DNA of 40,353 nt from UPXZ01 sp964634605 (lineage in GTDB: Bacteria > Bacteroidota > Bacteroidia > Bacteroidales > Paludibacteraceae): contig CAZWLJ010000032.1 in NCBI GenBank assembly GCA_964634605.1, forward strand, positions 1 to 40,353. The letters run 5' to 3'. Within the stretch, counting starts at the first letter, position 1; every line of letters begins with the position of its first letter. The position numbers and the translations under genes were made by a program. This document shows positions 33,093-40,353 of this stretch, piece by piece. A model generated the notes under the pieces. That model was given only the letters and a program-made list of their open reading frames with translations. It was not told where the DNA came from and made no database searches.

Positions 33093-35906
33093 ATGCTTAA
33101 AATGAAAACTTTTGCAGCAGTAATGCTGATGCTATTTTCAGTTAATCTTGCCGCGCAGCAGATGCAACCGCTGCCTTTGGACCCAAAAATCCGTTATGGA
33201 AAATTAGACAACGGACTGACGTACTACATCCGTCACAATGAAGAACCTAAACAGCGGGCTGAGTTCCACATTGCTCAGAACGTAGGAGCAATCCTTGAAA
33301 ACGACGATCAGGACGGACTTGCACACTTCCTGGAACACATGGCATTCAACGGAACAAAAAACTTCCCCGAAAAGGGAATCATCAATTATTTTGAAAAACA
33401 GGGAGTAAAATTCGGTTACGATATCAACGCCTACACCTCCCTCGACGAAACCGTGTATCGCCTTTCAAACGTACCTACTACACGTCAGGGTTTGCTGGAC
33501 AGTGCGTTACTCGTGTTGCACGACTGGTCCGGTTTCATCACCCTGAACAATGCCGAAATAGACAACGAACGCGGTGTCATTCGCGAAGAATGGCGTACAG
33601 GAAATAATGCCAGCCGACGAATGTGGCGTAAGTCCAACGAATTGCGCTATCCGGGCAGTCAGTACTCCAAAAGAGATGTCATAGGCGATACGGCAGTGAT
33701 TAACAATTTCTCGTACGATGTTCTGAAGGCATATTATAAAAAATGGTATCGACCTGATCAGCAGGCAATTATAATAGTCGGTGATGTGGATGTTGACCTG
33801 ACGGAGAAAAAAATCAAAGAAATGTTTGCTGACATTCCACGCAAGGAGAATTTCGGCGAACGTCCCGTTTATGATATTGAAAACAACAAGGAACCCGTGA
33901 TCGCAATTGTTACTGACCCCGAAGCCTCACAGACTCAGATTCGTATCGATTACAAAAAAGACGTTTTGCCTTCGGAAATTAAACTTTCAATGCCCGGGTA
34001 CGTATTTGCAACTATGAATAATATTATCAGCAGTGTGATGAACGAGCGTTTCGATGAAATCAGCCAGCAGGCCGATGCTCCTTTTGTAGGTGCTTATTCA
34101 TACTACGGCGATTTGGTAAAATCAAAAGATGCATTTATCAACGTGGTGGTTCCGAAAGAAGGAAAAGAAACAGAAGGCTTCAGGGCGCTTGCACTCGAAA
34201 TGGAAAAACTGAAACGGTTCGGATTTACCAATGCAGAAGTGGAACGTGCCAAAACCAACCTGCTGAAAGGGATGGAAAAAGCATACAATGAGCGCGACAA
34301 CCAGAACAGTCAGCGACTGGCACAGGAATATATCAACCATTATCTGTACAGCCAGCCGGTTCCGGGTATTGAATCCGAATACGAAATGGTAAAAATGTTT
34401 TTACCGCAAATTACGACAGATGCCATTAATAAAGTGGCAAAATCGTATATCGTGGATGATAATATGATTATTTCGGTGAATGCTCCTGAAAAAGCTGAAG
34501 TTAAAATTCCCGAAAAAACACAGTTGCTGGCAGTATTGTCGGAAGCAGCTAAAGCCGAACTGACAGCAAAAGCCGAAGAGGTAGCTGCCAGACCGCTGCT
34601 CGAAAAAACTCCGAAAGCCGGAAAAGTGAAGAAAATTAAGAAGAATCCGGATGTGGAAACTACCGAAATGCTGCTCAGCAACGGAATCAAGCTGGTATTC
34701 AAACCTACCACTTTCAAAAAAGACGAAATTTCACTTCGTGCATTCAGCGACGGTGGTTTATCGAAAGTGAAAAACATAGCCGATCTGCATTCAGCCACTC
34801 TTGCTACAAATATTGTTTCGGCCAATGGTATAGGCAATTTTTCAGCTATTGAGCTGAGCAAAGCGCTGACCGGTAAAATTGCATCCGTAAATCCCTATAT
34901 CAACACTTACAGCGAAGGAATGACCGGAAATTCGTCGGTCAAAGACCTCGAAACACTTCTGCAACTGGTTTATCTTCATTTTACGGCTCCCCGAAAAGAC
35001 GATAACTCATACACGGCATTGCTCAATATGCTCAGAACCGCACTGGCTAACGCAGAGAAGAACCCGAATAAAGCATTCAGCGACAGCGTAAAGAAAACCA
35101 CATCGGGTAACGACCCGCGTGTACTCATCCAGAATATGGATATGATTGACAAAATCAATCAGGATAAAGCCATCGAAATCTATAAACAGCGATTTGCCAA
35201 TCCGGCTGATTTTACCTTCGTATTCGTTGGTAATATCGACCCGAACGATAAGGCTACTCAGAAATTACTGGCTACCTACCTGGGCGGTATGAAAACTACC
35301 AAAGTCAAAGAAACCTATGATAAAGTATATCTCGGTGTTCCGAAAGGTAAGGTGAAAAACTATTTCGACCGGGAAATGCAGACCAGGAAAGCATCAAACC
35401 GCATTCAATATACGGCAGAGTTGCCTTATAATATCAATAACAACATGAACGTATCGGCTATAGGCGATATCCTGGATATACGTTACCTCGAAAGCATCCG
35501 CGAAAAAGAAGGTGGTTCGTACGGTGTTGGAGTATATGGTGGAATGAATAAGACTCCGAAAGAAGAAGCCGTGGTGCTGATGCAGTTTGATACCGACCCT
35601 GAAAAACAGGTAAGGCTCATGGAAATTATTCATCAGGAAGTGAAGGATATTGTAAACAACGGTCCGAAAGCCGACGATGTGCAGAAAGTGAAGGAAAACC
35701 TGATGAAGCAATATACTCAGGACCTGGAACAAAATTCCTGGTGGGCAAGTACACTCAAATTATATTATGAAGATGGTATTAACAACTTCAAAGATTACAA
35801 GGGAGCTGTGAATGCGATGACCGCTGATACAATTCAGAAAACGCTGAAACAGATTGTTGATCAGGGTAATGTGATAGAAGTGGTGATGATGCCCGAAAAA
35901 AAATAA
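33093..35906 (+). CDS. M16-family zinc peptidase, exported
   Basis: 937 residues from the chosen ATG at 33093 (MLKMKTFAAVMLMLFSVNLAAQQ); MKTF at 33102 is equally possible. The open frame extends upstream to 33042, but that would put a non-signal-like segment before the signal peptide. The peptide (residues 4-22) ends in LAAQ. The inverted zinc motif HFLEH is at 78-82, with the third ligand Glu159 (DNERGVIREEW) 77 residues on, the spacing of pitrilysin-type enzymes. A typical R-Y metal-free second half follows (KIKKNPDVETTEMLLSNGIKLVFKPT; REKEGGSYGVGVYGG). This gives two fused M16 halves, one catalytic, in the periplasm or at the outer membrane. It degrades peptides; substrate unknown. A perfect terminator ends the unit. 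Confidence 0.9.
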   Translation: MLKMKTFAAVMLMLFSVNLAAQQMQPLPLDPKIRYGKLDNGLTYYIRHNEEPKQRAEFHIAQNVGAILENDDQDGLAHFLEHMAFNGTKNFPEKGIINYFEKQGVKFGYDINAYTSLDETVYRLSNVPTTRQGLLDSALLVLHDWSGFITLNNAEIDNERGVIREEWRTGNNASRRMWRKSNELRYPGSQYSKRDVIGDTAVINNFSYDVLKAYYKKWYRPDQQAIIIVGDVDVDLTEKKIKEMFADIPRKENFGERPVYDIENNKEPVIAIVTDPEASQTQIRIDYKKDVLPSEIKLSMPGYVFATMNNIISSVMNERFDEISQQADAPFVGAYSYYGDLVKSKDAFINVVVPKEGKETEGFRALALEMEKLKRFGFTNAEVERAKTNLLKGMEKAYNERDNQNSQRLAQEYINHYLYSQPVPGIESEYEMVKMFLPQITTDAINKVAKSYIVDDNMIISVNAPEKAEVKIPEKTQLLAVLSEAAKAELTAKAEEVAARPLLEKTPKAGKVKKIKKNPDVETTEMLLSNGIKLVFKPTTFKKDEISLRAFSDGGLSKVKNIADLHSATLATNIVSANGIGNFSAIELSKALTGKIASVNPYINTYSEGMTGNSSVKDLETLLQLVYLHFTAPRKDDNSYTALLNMLRTALANAEKNPNKAFSDSVKKTTSGNDPRVLIQNMDMIDKINQDKAIEIYKQRFANPADFTFVFVGNIDPNDKATQKLLATYLGGMKTTKVKETYDKVYLGVPKGKVKNYFDREMQTRKASNRIQYTAELPYNINNNMNVSAIGDILDIRYLESIREKEGGSYGVGVYGGMNKTPKEEAVVLMQFDTDPEKQVRLMEIIHQEVKDIVNNGPKADDVQKVKENLMKQYTQDLEQNSWWASTLKLYYEDGINNFKDYKGAVNAMTADTIQKTLKQIVDQGNVIEVVMMPEKK

Positions 35907-35934
35907 ACGCCATTCTGCCGGATTTATCCCGCAT

Positions 35935-35979
35935 AAAGAGGCTGTCTCAGTAACAAAAAGGAGACAGCCTCTTTTTTTT
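35935..35979 (+). terminator. Intrinsic terminator after M16 peptidase
   Basis: AAAGAGGCTGTCTC (35935-35948) pairs perfectly with GAGACAGCCTCTTT (35961-35974), 12-nt loop, then more Ts. Confidence 0.95.
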
Positions 35980-36030
35980 GTAAAGTGTGCTACCCTGAAT
36001 CATCATAAACCAAAACAATCATTAAAATCG

Positions 36031-36061
36031 ATTGTTAAAAGGAATTTGTTTTATACTTTTG
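36031..36061 (+). promoter_or_regulatory. Candidate hisH promoter
   Basis: ATTG (36031-36034), 19 bp, TACTTTTG (36054-36061). The hisH ATG at 36080 follows about 18 bp later, giving a short leader and ruling out the upstream ATG at 36032. Confidence 0.7.
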
Positions 36062-36079
36062 CACTTTCAAATCAACAGG

Positions 36080-36676
36080 ATGAACGTAGTAATCATAAAA
36101 TACAATGCAGGCAATATTCGTTCAGTGGATTTTGCTTTGCAGCGATTGGGCGTGCAGGCGCAGGTGACCGATCATTTTGATGAAATACGTTCGGCAGACC
36201 GTGTGATTTTTCCCGGAGTAGGCCAGGCATCTACCGCCATGGAATACCTGAAAGAACGAAAACTGGATCAGCTCATTGTTGATCTGAAGCAACCTGTACT
36301 GGGTATTTGCCTGGGCATGCAGCTCATGTGTAAAGAATCGGAAGAGAATGATACTTCCTGCCTCGGTATTTTCGAACAGAATGTCAGGCGTTTCGCCGAA
36401 AAAGGATTAAAAATTCCGCAGATAGGCTGGAATAATATTTTCGGGCTCTCATCACCTCTTTTCAGGGGAATTGCCGAAAATGAATTCATGTATTTCGTTC
36501 ATGGATATTACGTCGAAAAATGTGCACAAAGCATTGCCTGTGCCGATTATGTAACGGAATACAGTGCCGGAATACAAAAAGATAACTTTTTTGCGGTTCA
36601 GTTTCACCCCGAAAAGTCAGGTGCGGCGGGGCAAAAGATTCTGGCGAATTTCTTAAGCGAACACATTACCACCTGA
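36080..36676 (+). CDS. hisH: Imidazole glycerol phosphate synthase glutaminase subunit
   Basis: A 198-residue class I glutamine amidotransferase that supplies ammonia to HisF in histidine biosynthesis. The catalytic triad is intact: Cys77 in GICLGMQLM, His176 and Glu178 in FHPEKSG. IKYNAGNIRSVDFALQRLG, FPGVGQASTAM and PQIGWNNI are HisH-specific. The start is the ATG at 36080 because a consensus promoter lies just upstream; an ATG 48 bp earlier overlaps it. Partners hisA, hisF and hisIE, which normally follow hisH, are not here; tgt follows instead after 128 bp. A paralogue in surface-sugar synthesis is an alternative, but the sequence looks like the ordinary biosynthetic HisH. Confidence 0.93.
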   Translation: MNVVIIKYNAGNIRSVDFALQRLGVQAQVTDHFDEIRSADRVIFPGVGQASTAMEYLKERKLDQLIVDLKQPVLGICLGMQLMCKESEENDTSCLGIFEQNVRRFAEKGLKIPQIGWNNIFGLSSPLFRGIAENEFMYFVHGYYVEKCAQSIACADYVTEYSAGIQKDNFFAVQFHPEKSGAAGQKILANFLSEHITT

Positions 36677-36804
36677 AAATAGATTAAAAGCGATAGATGA
36701 TGGTTATAGCAGGTAACGAATGTATGGTATCATAACCGGGTACTTATATCATTAAATTATCTGCCTGTTTTAACTTCATTTCTTCTGAGAAAAAGACTAC
36801 TGAT

Positions 36805-37935
36805 ATGGATTTTACGCTTCAGCATAACGACCCGAACAGCAATGCCCGTACCGGAATAATCAAAACGGACCACGGTGAAATTAAAACGCCCATTTTCATG
36901 CCGGTAGGTACTGTAGGCAGCGTCAAGGGGGTTCATTTTGAGGAATTAAAAAATGAAATCGGAGCACAAATCATACTTGGAAACACGTATCATCTGTATC
37001 TGCGACCCGGAATACGCATTCTGGAACAAGCCGGAGGACTCCACAAATTCAACAGCTGGGATAAACCAATCTTAACCGACAGTGGAGGTTTCCAGGTTTT
37101 TTCGCTGTCCAATACGCGCAAAATGCACGAGGAAGGCGTAACGTTCAGTTCGCACATCGACGGGAGCAAGCACCTCTTCACACCCGAAGGAGTGGTTGAC
37201 ATACAGCGCAGTATCGGAGCGGATATTATCATGGCGCTGGATGAATGTACTCCCGGAACAGCCGATTACAGCTACGCCAAACAGTCGATGGAACTCACGC
37301 ATCGATGGCTTGAAAGGGGAGTGAGGCGATTTGATGAAACCAGTCCGAAATACGGGTATTCTCAAACTTTTTTCCCGATTGTCCAGGGCTGTGTTTATAA
37401 AGATTTGCGCAGGCAGTCGGCCGAATTTGCCGCTTCGTTTGACAGAGAAGGATATGCCATCGGAGGACTTGCTGTGGGCGAACCTACTGAAGTGATGTAT
37501 GAAATGGTGGAAGTGGTGAATGAAATATTGCCGAAAGAAAAACCACGTTATTTGATGGGAGTTGGCACACCGGTTAATATCCTTGAGGCAATAGAGCGGG
37601 GTGTTGATATGTTCGACTGTGTAATGCCTACCCGCAACGGAAGGAATGGCATGGTGTTTACATCGCAGGGCATCATGAATATGAAAAATGAGAAATGGAA
37701 GAACGATTTTTCACCCCTGGATGAGAACGGCACCGCGCTCGTTGATAAAATTCATTCAAAAGCGTACCTTCGCCACCTGTTCGTAAGTAAGGAGTTGCTG
37801 GCCATGCAGATAGCTTCCATACACAACCTGGCATTCTATCTGTGGCTTGTAGGCGAAGCCCGGAAACACATTGAGGCAGGCGACTTTGCAGGCTGGAAAA
37901 AGGAAATGGTAATTAATCTGTCGAAAAGACTCTGA
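36805..37935 (+). CDS. tgt: tRNA-guanine transglycosylase (queuine/preQ1)
   Basis: A 376-residue enzyme that exchanges guanine-34 of tRNA-Asp, -Asn, -His and -Tyr for preQ1. The substrate loop ILTDSGGFQVFSLS (Asp92), GGLAVGEP and the nucleophile region MFDCVMPTRNGRNG (Asp271) are intact. The zinc site is not. Where many Tgt proteins have C-x-C-x2-C before S-x-AYLRHL, residues 306-319 read ENGTALVDKIHSKA, with no cysteine. His340 of the site remains. From memory, other Bacteroidota Tgt proteins look the same, so this is probably lineage-wide and active, with the loop held without zinc. It lies 75 bp upstream of the permease gene; no preQ1 riboswitch is recognisable. Confidence 0.95.
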   Translation: MDFTLQHNDPNSNARTGIIKTDHGEIKTPIFMPVGTVGSVKGVHFEELKNEIGAQIILGNTYHLYLRPGIRILEQAGGLHKFNSWDKPILTDSGGFQVFSLSNTRKMHEEGVTFSSHIDGSKHLFTPEGVVDIQRSIGADIIMALDECTPGTADYSYAKQSMELTHRWLERGVRRFDETSPKYGYSQTFFPIVQGCVYKDLRRQSAEFAASFDREGYAIGGLAVGEPTEVMYEMVEVVNEILPKEKPRYLMGVGTPVNILEAIERGVDMFDCVMPTRNGRNGMVFTSQGIMNMKNEKWKNDFSPLDENGTALVDKIHSKAYLRHLFVSKELLAMQIASIHNLAFYLWLVGEARKHIEAGDFAGWKKEMVINLSKRL

Positions 37936-38010
37936 AAAAATGCATTCACGGTCCCAAAAGGCAGAAAATCGGATTGAATCAGAAAATATTTTTTTTGTAA
38001 CACGAATACA

Positions 38011-39114
38011 ATGAAATTGAATCTCCAAAAAATAGGACTGAAACAGCTGGATATGTACATTATCCGGAAATTTCTCGGTACATTTTTCTTTTCTATTGTA
38101 GTGATTTTGAGCATCGCGGTGGTTTTTGACGTCACCGAAAAAATTGATGATTTCTACGAGCACAATGCCAATCTTCATGCCATTGTATTTGATTACTACC
38201 TGAGTTTTCTTCCTTACTATGCTTATCTTTTTACACCGCTTTTTACATTTATATCCGTAATATTTTTCACCTCAAAGATGGCCAACGACACCGAAATTGT
38301 TGCGATTCTGGCCAGCGGAGTGAGTTTCAACCGGTTGATGCGGCCATATTTCATCGCAGCAATGATTATTACGGTGTTTGCATTTTTGCTTGGTGCGTTC
38401 GTTATCCCTTCGTCGACCGAGAAGCTGATTTCTTTCGAGAAAAAATACATTGAGCCCGAGAAAAACTCCAGCAATGCCCGAAATGTTCAGATGGAAGTTG
38501 AAAAAGGAGTCGTTTTATATATTGAAAGATTTGAAATTAGCGAAAATACCGGATATCGGTTTTCGCTCGAAAAATTCGAGGATAAAACGCTTGTGTCGCG
38601 TCTGACGGCCGAAACCGTGAAATGGGATTCGCTCTACAACTGGAAATTATCCAACTATGTACAGCGTGATTTCAACGGGATGCGCGAAAAATTAGTGCGG
38701 GGAGCCAGCAAGGATATCAGCATAAAAGTACTCCCGAAAGAGCTTTTTATTACTGCCAAAGAAGCGCCCCAGCTGAGCCTTACAGAATTGCGGACATACC
38801 TCCGCAAGCAGAAGGAGCGGGGTGTGGGAAATATTCAGGCATTCGAGGATGAATACTACAGGCGATTCTCAACAGCCATTTCTGTACTCGTGATGACTCT
38901 GATAGGAGTCTCGCTTTCGTCCCGCAAGGTGAGAGGAGGCATGGGAATCAATCTGGGTGTCGGTCTGGCACTGAGCGGATTGTACGTGATTTTCACAACC
39001 ATGTCCACCACCTTTGCCGTGAATGGTATCATGCCTACACTGCTGGCAGTGTGGATTCCAAACATCACATTCTTTATCGTGGCAGTTTTCCTGTATATCA
39101 GGGCTCCGAAATAA
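38011..39114 (+). CDS. LptF/LptG-family permease (YjgP/YjgQ)
   Basis: A 367-residue inner-membrane protein of the lipopolysaccharide export ABC transporter. The N-terminal LDMYIIRKFLGTFFFSIVVILSIAVVFDVTEKIDDF is the family signature with the first transmembrane helix. Two more helices (YYAYLFTPLFTFISVIFFTS; YFIAAMIITVFAFLLGAFVIP), a periplasmic beta-jellyroll-like domain (about 150-260), then three C-terminal helices (FSTAISVLVMTLIGVSLSS, LGVGLALSGLYVIFTTM, LAVWIPNITFFIVAVFLYI) give the usual six. It would extract LPS with LptB and hand it to LptC. Whether it acts as LptF or LptG cannot be told. It follows tgt by 75 bp, probably in one transcript; Bacteroidota often carry this pair together. 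Confidence 0.92.
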   Translation: MKLNLQKIGLKQLDMYIIRKFLGTFFFSIVVILSIAVVFDVTEKIDDFYEHNANLHAIVFDYYLSFLPYYAYLFTPLFTFISVIFFTSKMANDTEIVAILASGVSFNRLMRPYFIAAMIITVFAFLLGAFVIPSSTEKLISFEKKYIEPEKNSSNARNVQMEVEKGVVLYIERFEISENTGYRFSLEKFEDKTLVSRLTAETVKWDSLYNWKLSNYVQRDFNGMREKLVRGASKDISIKVLPKELFITAKEAPQLSLTELRTYLRKQKERGVGNIQAFEDEYYRRFSTAISVLVMTLIGVSLSSRKVRGGMGINLGVGLALSGLYVIFTTMSTTFAVNGIMPTLLAVWIPNITFFIVAVFLYIRAPK

Positions 39115-39134
39115 TCTGCCAACTGTCTTATTCC

Positions 39135-39170
39135 CGGCTGCACACCGGCATGGGAATTCCCGGTCAGCCG
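39135..39170. repeat. GC-rich hairpin after the permease gene
   Basis: CGGCTG (39135-39140) pairs with CAGCCG (39165-39170) and ACCGG (39144-39148) with CCGGT (39160-39164), with a 3-nt bulge. The loop contains the palindrome GGGAATTCCC (39152-39161). No T-run, so a factor-dependent terminator or mRNA 3' end is likelier than an intrinsic one. Confidence 0.55.
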
Positions 39171-39234
39171 AAAGTATTCATAACTTGTTGATAAATTTAC
39201 GGATCAAATTTGCTTCCCATCCAAACGGAATGGC

Positions 39235-39242
39235 TATATTTG
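39235..39242 (+). promoter_or_regulatory. Candidate -7 box for HU/SPOR gene
   Basis: TATATTTG, ending only 6 bp before the ATG at 39248, which would make the mRNA leaderless or nearly so. Confidence 0.5.
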
Positions 39243-39247
39243 CACCA

Positions 39248-40147
39248 ATGGAAAAATTAATACGCCATATCGAAACTTTGCTGCGCAGGCACGATTACGT
39301 AATCGTACCCGGCGTGGGCGGATTTGTACTGCAAAAACAATCATCTGTCATCACATCCGAAGGCATTGAACCACCGCTTACGACCGTAAGTTTCAATCCG
39401 CTGATGAAAACTTCCGACGGGTTACTGGCTATTGAATTATCCAGGGCAGAGCAAATCAGCTTTCGTGAAGCAGTGCAGCTCATCGGTAACGAAGCCGAAT
39501 CGGCAATAACGAACCTGGAGTCCGGTAAAAAACTCGAACTTGGAAACCTCGGTATACTTTCGTCCGGCAACGACGGCAAGATTATCTTCACTCCTTCGGC
39601 TTACAGTTATTTTATTCCATCCAATTTTGGTTTGAGCAAGCTTCATATTTCGGCTGTGGAAAAAAGCACCGGAGAAGAAAAACGTGTCATCCGGATAGTC
39701 ATCCCACAGCGCAGACAAATAATCAGATATACGGCTGTTGCAGCCATTGCAGCCGGATTAATTTTCGGAATACCCCGGATCAGTGAGACCTATCATAACA
39801 ATGCAAATCTGAATCCGGTATCCATTATCGAAAATCTTGAGGTACCTTCCGGAAATCAGCAAACTCAACCGGCAGAAATCGCCGTTACAGAACGCCAGGC
39901 TACTATTGCAGTTCCTGAAGCCAGTCATCATGTGATTGTATCCTGCATGGCTACACAAAAAGATGCCGAAGAATATCAGGCGCGGCTCAAAGCGCTGAAC
40001 TATCAAAACACCCGGATACTGCCCCCGGTAAAAACATACCGGATAGCTATCGAATCGTTTACCACGAAAGAAGAAGCCATCATCTACATGCAGCAGTTGC
40101 GCAAAAACAACCCTCAATTTGCTGATGCCTGGGTGCTTAGCGAATAA
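39248..40147 (+). CDS. HU/CCDC81-like and SPOR domain protein
   Basis: 299 residues from the ATG at 39248 (MEKLIRHIETLLRRHDYVIVPGVGGFVL). This is the conserved beginning of a Bacteroidota family that joins CCDC81-like HU folds (residues 1-140) to one transmembrane helix (IIRYTAVAAIAAGLIFGI, about 158-175), a linker and a C-terminal SPOR domain (about 222-299: ASHHVIVSCMATQKDAEEYQARL, then YRIAIESFTTKEEAIIYMQQL). SPOR domains bind denuded peptidoglycan at the septum, so the protein may link DNA or protein partners in the cytoplasm to the division site; that role is inferred. An earlier ATG at 39230 (MAIFAP) would overlap the promoter box. The frame open from 39023 overlaps the permease gene and is not used. 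Confidence 0.85.
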   Translation: MEKLIRHIETLLRRHDYVIVPGVGGFVLQKQSSVITSEGIEPPLTTVSFNPLMKTSDGLLAIELSRAEQISFREAVQLIGNEAESAITNLESGKKLELGNLGILSSGNDGKIIFTPSAYSYFIPSNFGLSKLHISAVEKSTGEEKRVIRIVIPQRRQIIRYTAVAAIAAGLIFGIPRISETYHNNANLNPVSIIENLEVPSGNQQTQPAEIAVTERQATIAVPEASHHVIVSCMATQKDAEEYQARLKALNYQNTRILPPVKTYRIAIESFTTKEEAIIYMQQLRKNNPQFADAWVLSE

Positions 40148-40162
40148 ATTTTTCGGTCTCCC

Positions 40163-40193
40163 TTTCACAATCCGGATAAATGTCTTAACTTTG
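40163..40193 (+). promoter_or_regulatory. Candidate rpsP promoter
   Basis: TTTC (40163-40166), 19 bp, TAACTTTG (40186-40193), about 62 bp upstream of the rpsP ATG. Confidence 0.6.
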
Positions 40194-40255
40194 CATCCGC
40201 TTTTCGTGAAAAAGCAATAATCAATTAATAATTTTTTAAAAATCATTTCGAGAAA

Positions 40256-40353
40256 ATGGCAGTAAAAATCAGATTGCAACGTCACGGTCGCAAAGGGTAT
40301 GCATATTACCACATTGTGATTGCTGATAGTCGCGCGCCACGTGATGGCAAGTT
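40256..40353 (+). CDS. rpsP: 30S ribosomal protein S16, partial
   Basis: The N-terminal 32 residues, cut by the window end: MAVKIRLQRHGRKGYAYYHI, then VIADSRAPRDGK. This is the conserved start of bS16 (IRL-R-G-K--P-Y-I-VADSR--RDG), a primary binder of the 16S rRNA 5' domain. Start ATG at 40256-40258 is preceded by a 62-nt AT-rich leader. Confidence 0.95.
   Translation, partial: MAVKIRLQRHGRKGYAYYHIVIADSRAPRDGK

Noticed and set aside
36677..36804. Possible preQ1 riboswitch before tgt
   Set aside because: A weak GGTTAT/ATAACC pairing exists, but the short H-type pseudoknot with its A-rich tail is not recognisable.
39023..39247. N-terminal extension of the HU/SPOR protein
   Set aside because: It overlaps the permease gene and the hairpin, and the conserved family start is at 39248.

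Overview
This window is a chromosomal segment of a member of the Bacteroidota, most likely order Bacteroidales; a Paludibacter/Dysgonomonas-like relative is a guess from general resemblance. The signs are many start-proximal TAnnTTTG (-7) promoter boxes with few Shine-Dalgarno sequences, Bacteroidota-specific proteins (DUF4834, the HU/SPOR fusion, the ThrRS-like/uridine kinase fusion), a type IX secretion C-terminal domain, outer-membrane-type lipoproteins and a zinc-ligand-free Tgt. I see no phage, transposase, CRISPR array or tRNA/rRNA gene.

Layout. 1-4441 (minus strand): a partial lipoprotein, a nucleoside kinase, a carboxypeptidase-regulatory-like exported protein and recO. 4652-9048 (plus): valS, a nitroreductase abutting it, then a fructosamine-kinase-like gene. 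9098-10307 (minus): DUF4834 and metF. Divergently, 10492-12917 carries argR, a GNAT acyltransferase and argG; the rest of the arginine genes are absent. 12997-15449 (minus) is a two-gene envelope unit: a kelch lipoprotein followed by a Wzi-family outer-membrane protein.

15450-16667 is an unusually long AT-rich gene-free stretch. It leads into a 1147-residue coiled-coil lipoprotein (16668-20111) with biased codon use and a strong terminator, which looks like an abundant surface or S-layer-type protein. Next is a 1668-residue secreted protein (20417-25423) with two BspA-like leucine-rich regions, 12 divergent InlB-B-like repeats and a T9SS sorting domain. These two genes and the Wzi/kelch pair are the least-explained part of the window.

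25499-40353 is mostly housekeeping: nfo, mdh, sufBCD (no sufS or sufE follows), a DUF4287/SRPBCC-like protein, a free methionine-R-sulfoxide reductase, an M16 protease, hisH without its usual his partners, tgt, an LptF/LptG permease, an HU/SPOR protein and the start of rpsP. Strong intrinsic terminators separate most units. Several intergenic palindromes are candidate operators or RNA structures (upstream of argR, sufB, sufC, sufD, nfo and the M16 gene). A short CCCCTGAAGGGG-type repeat recurs in the suf spacers and inside the valS reading frame.
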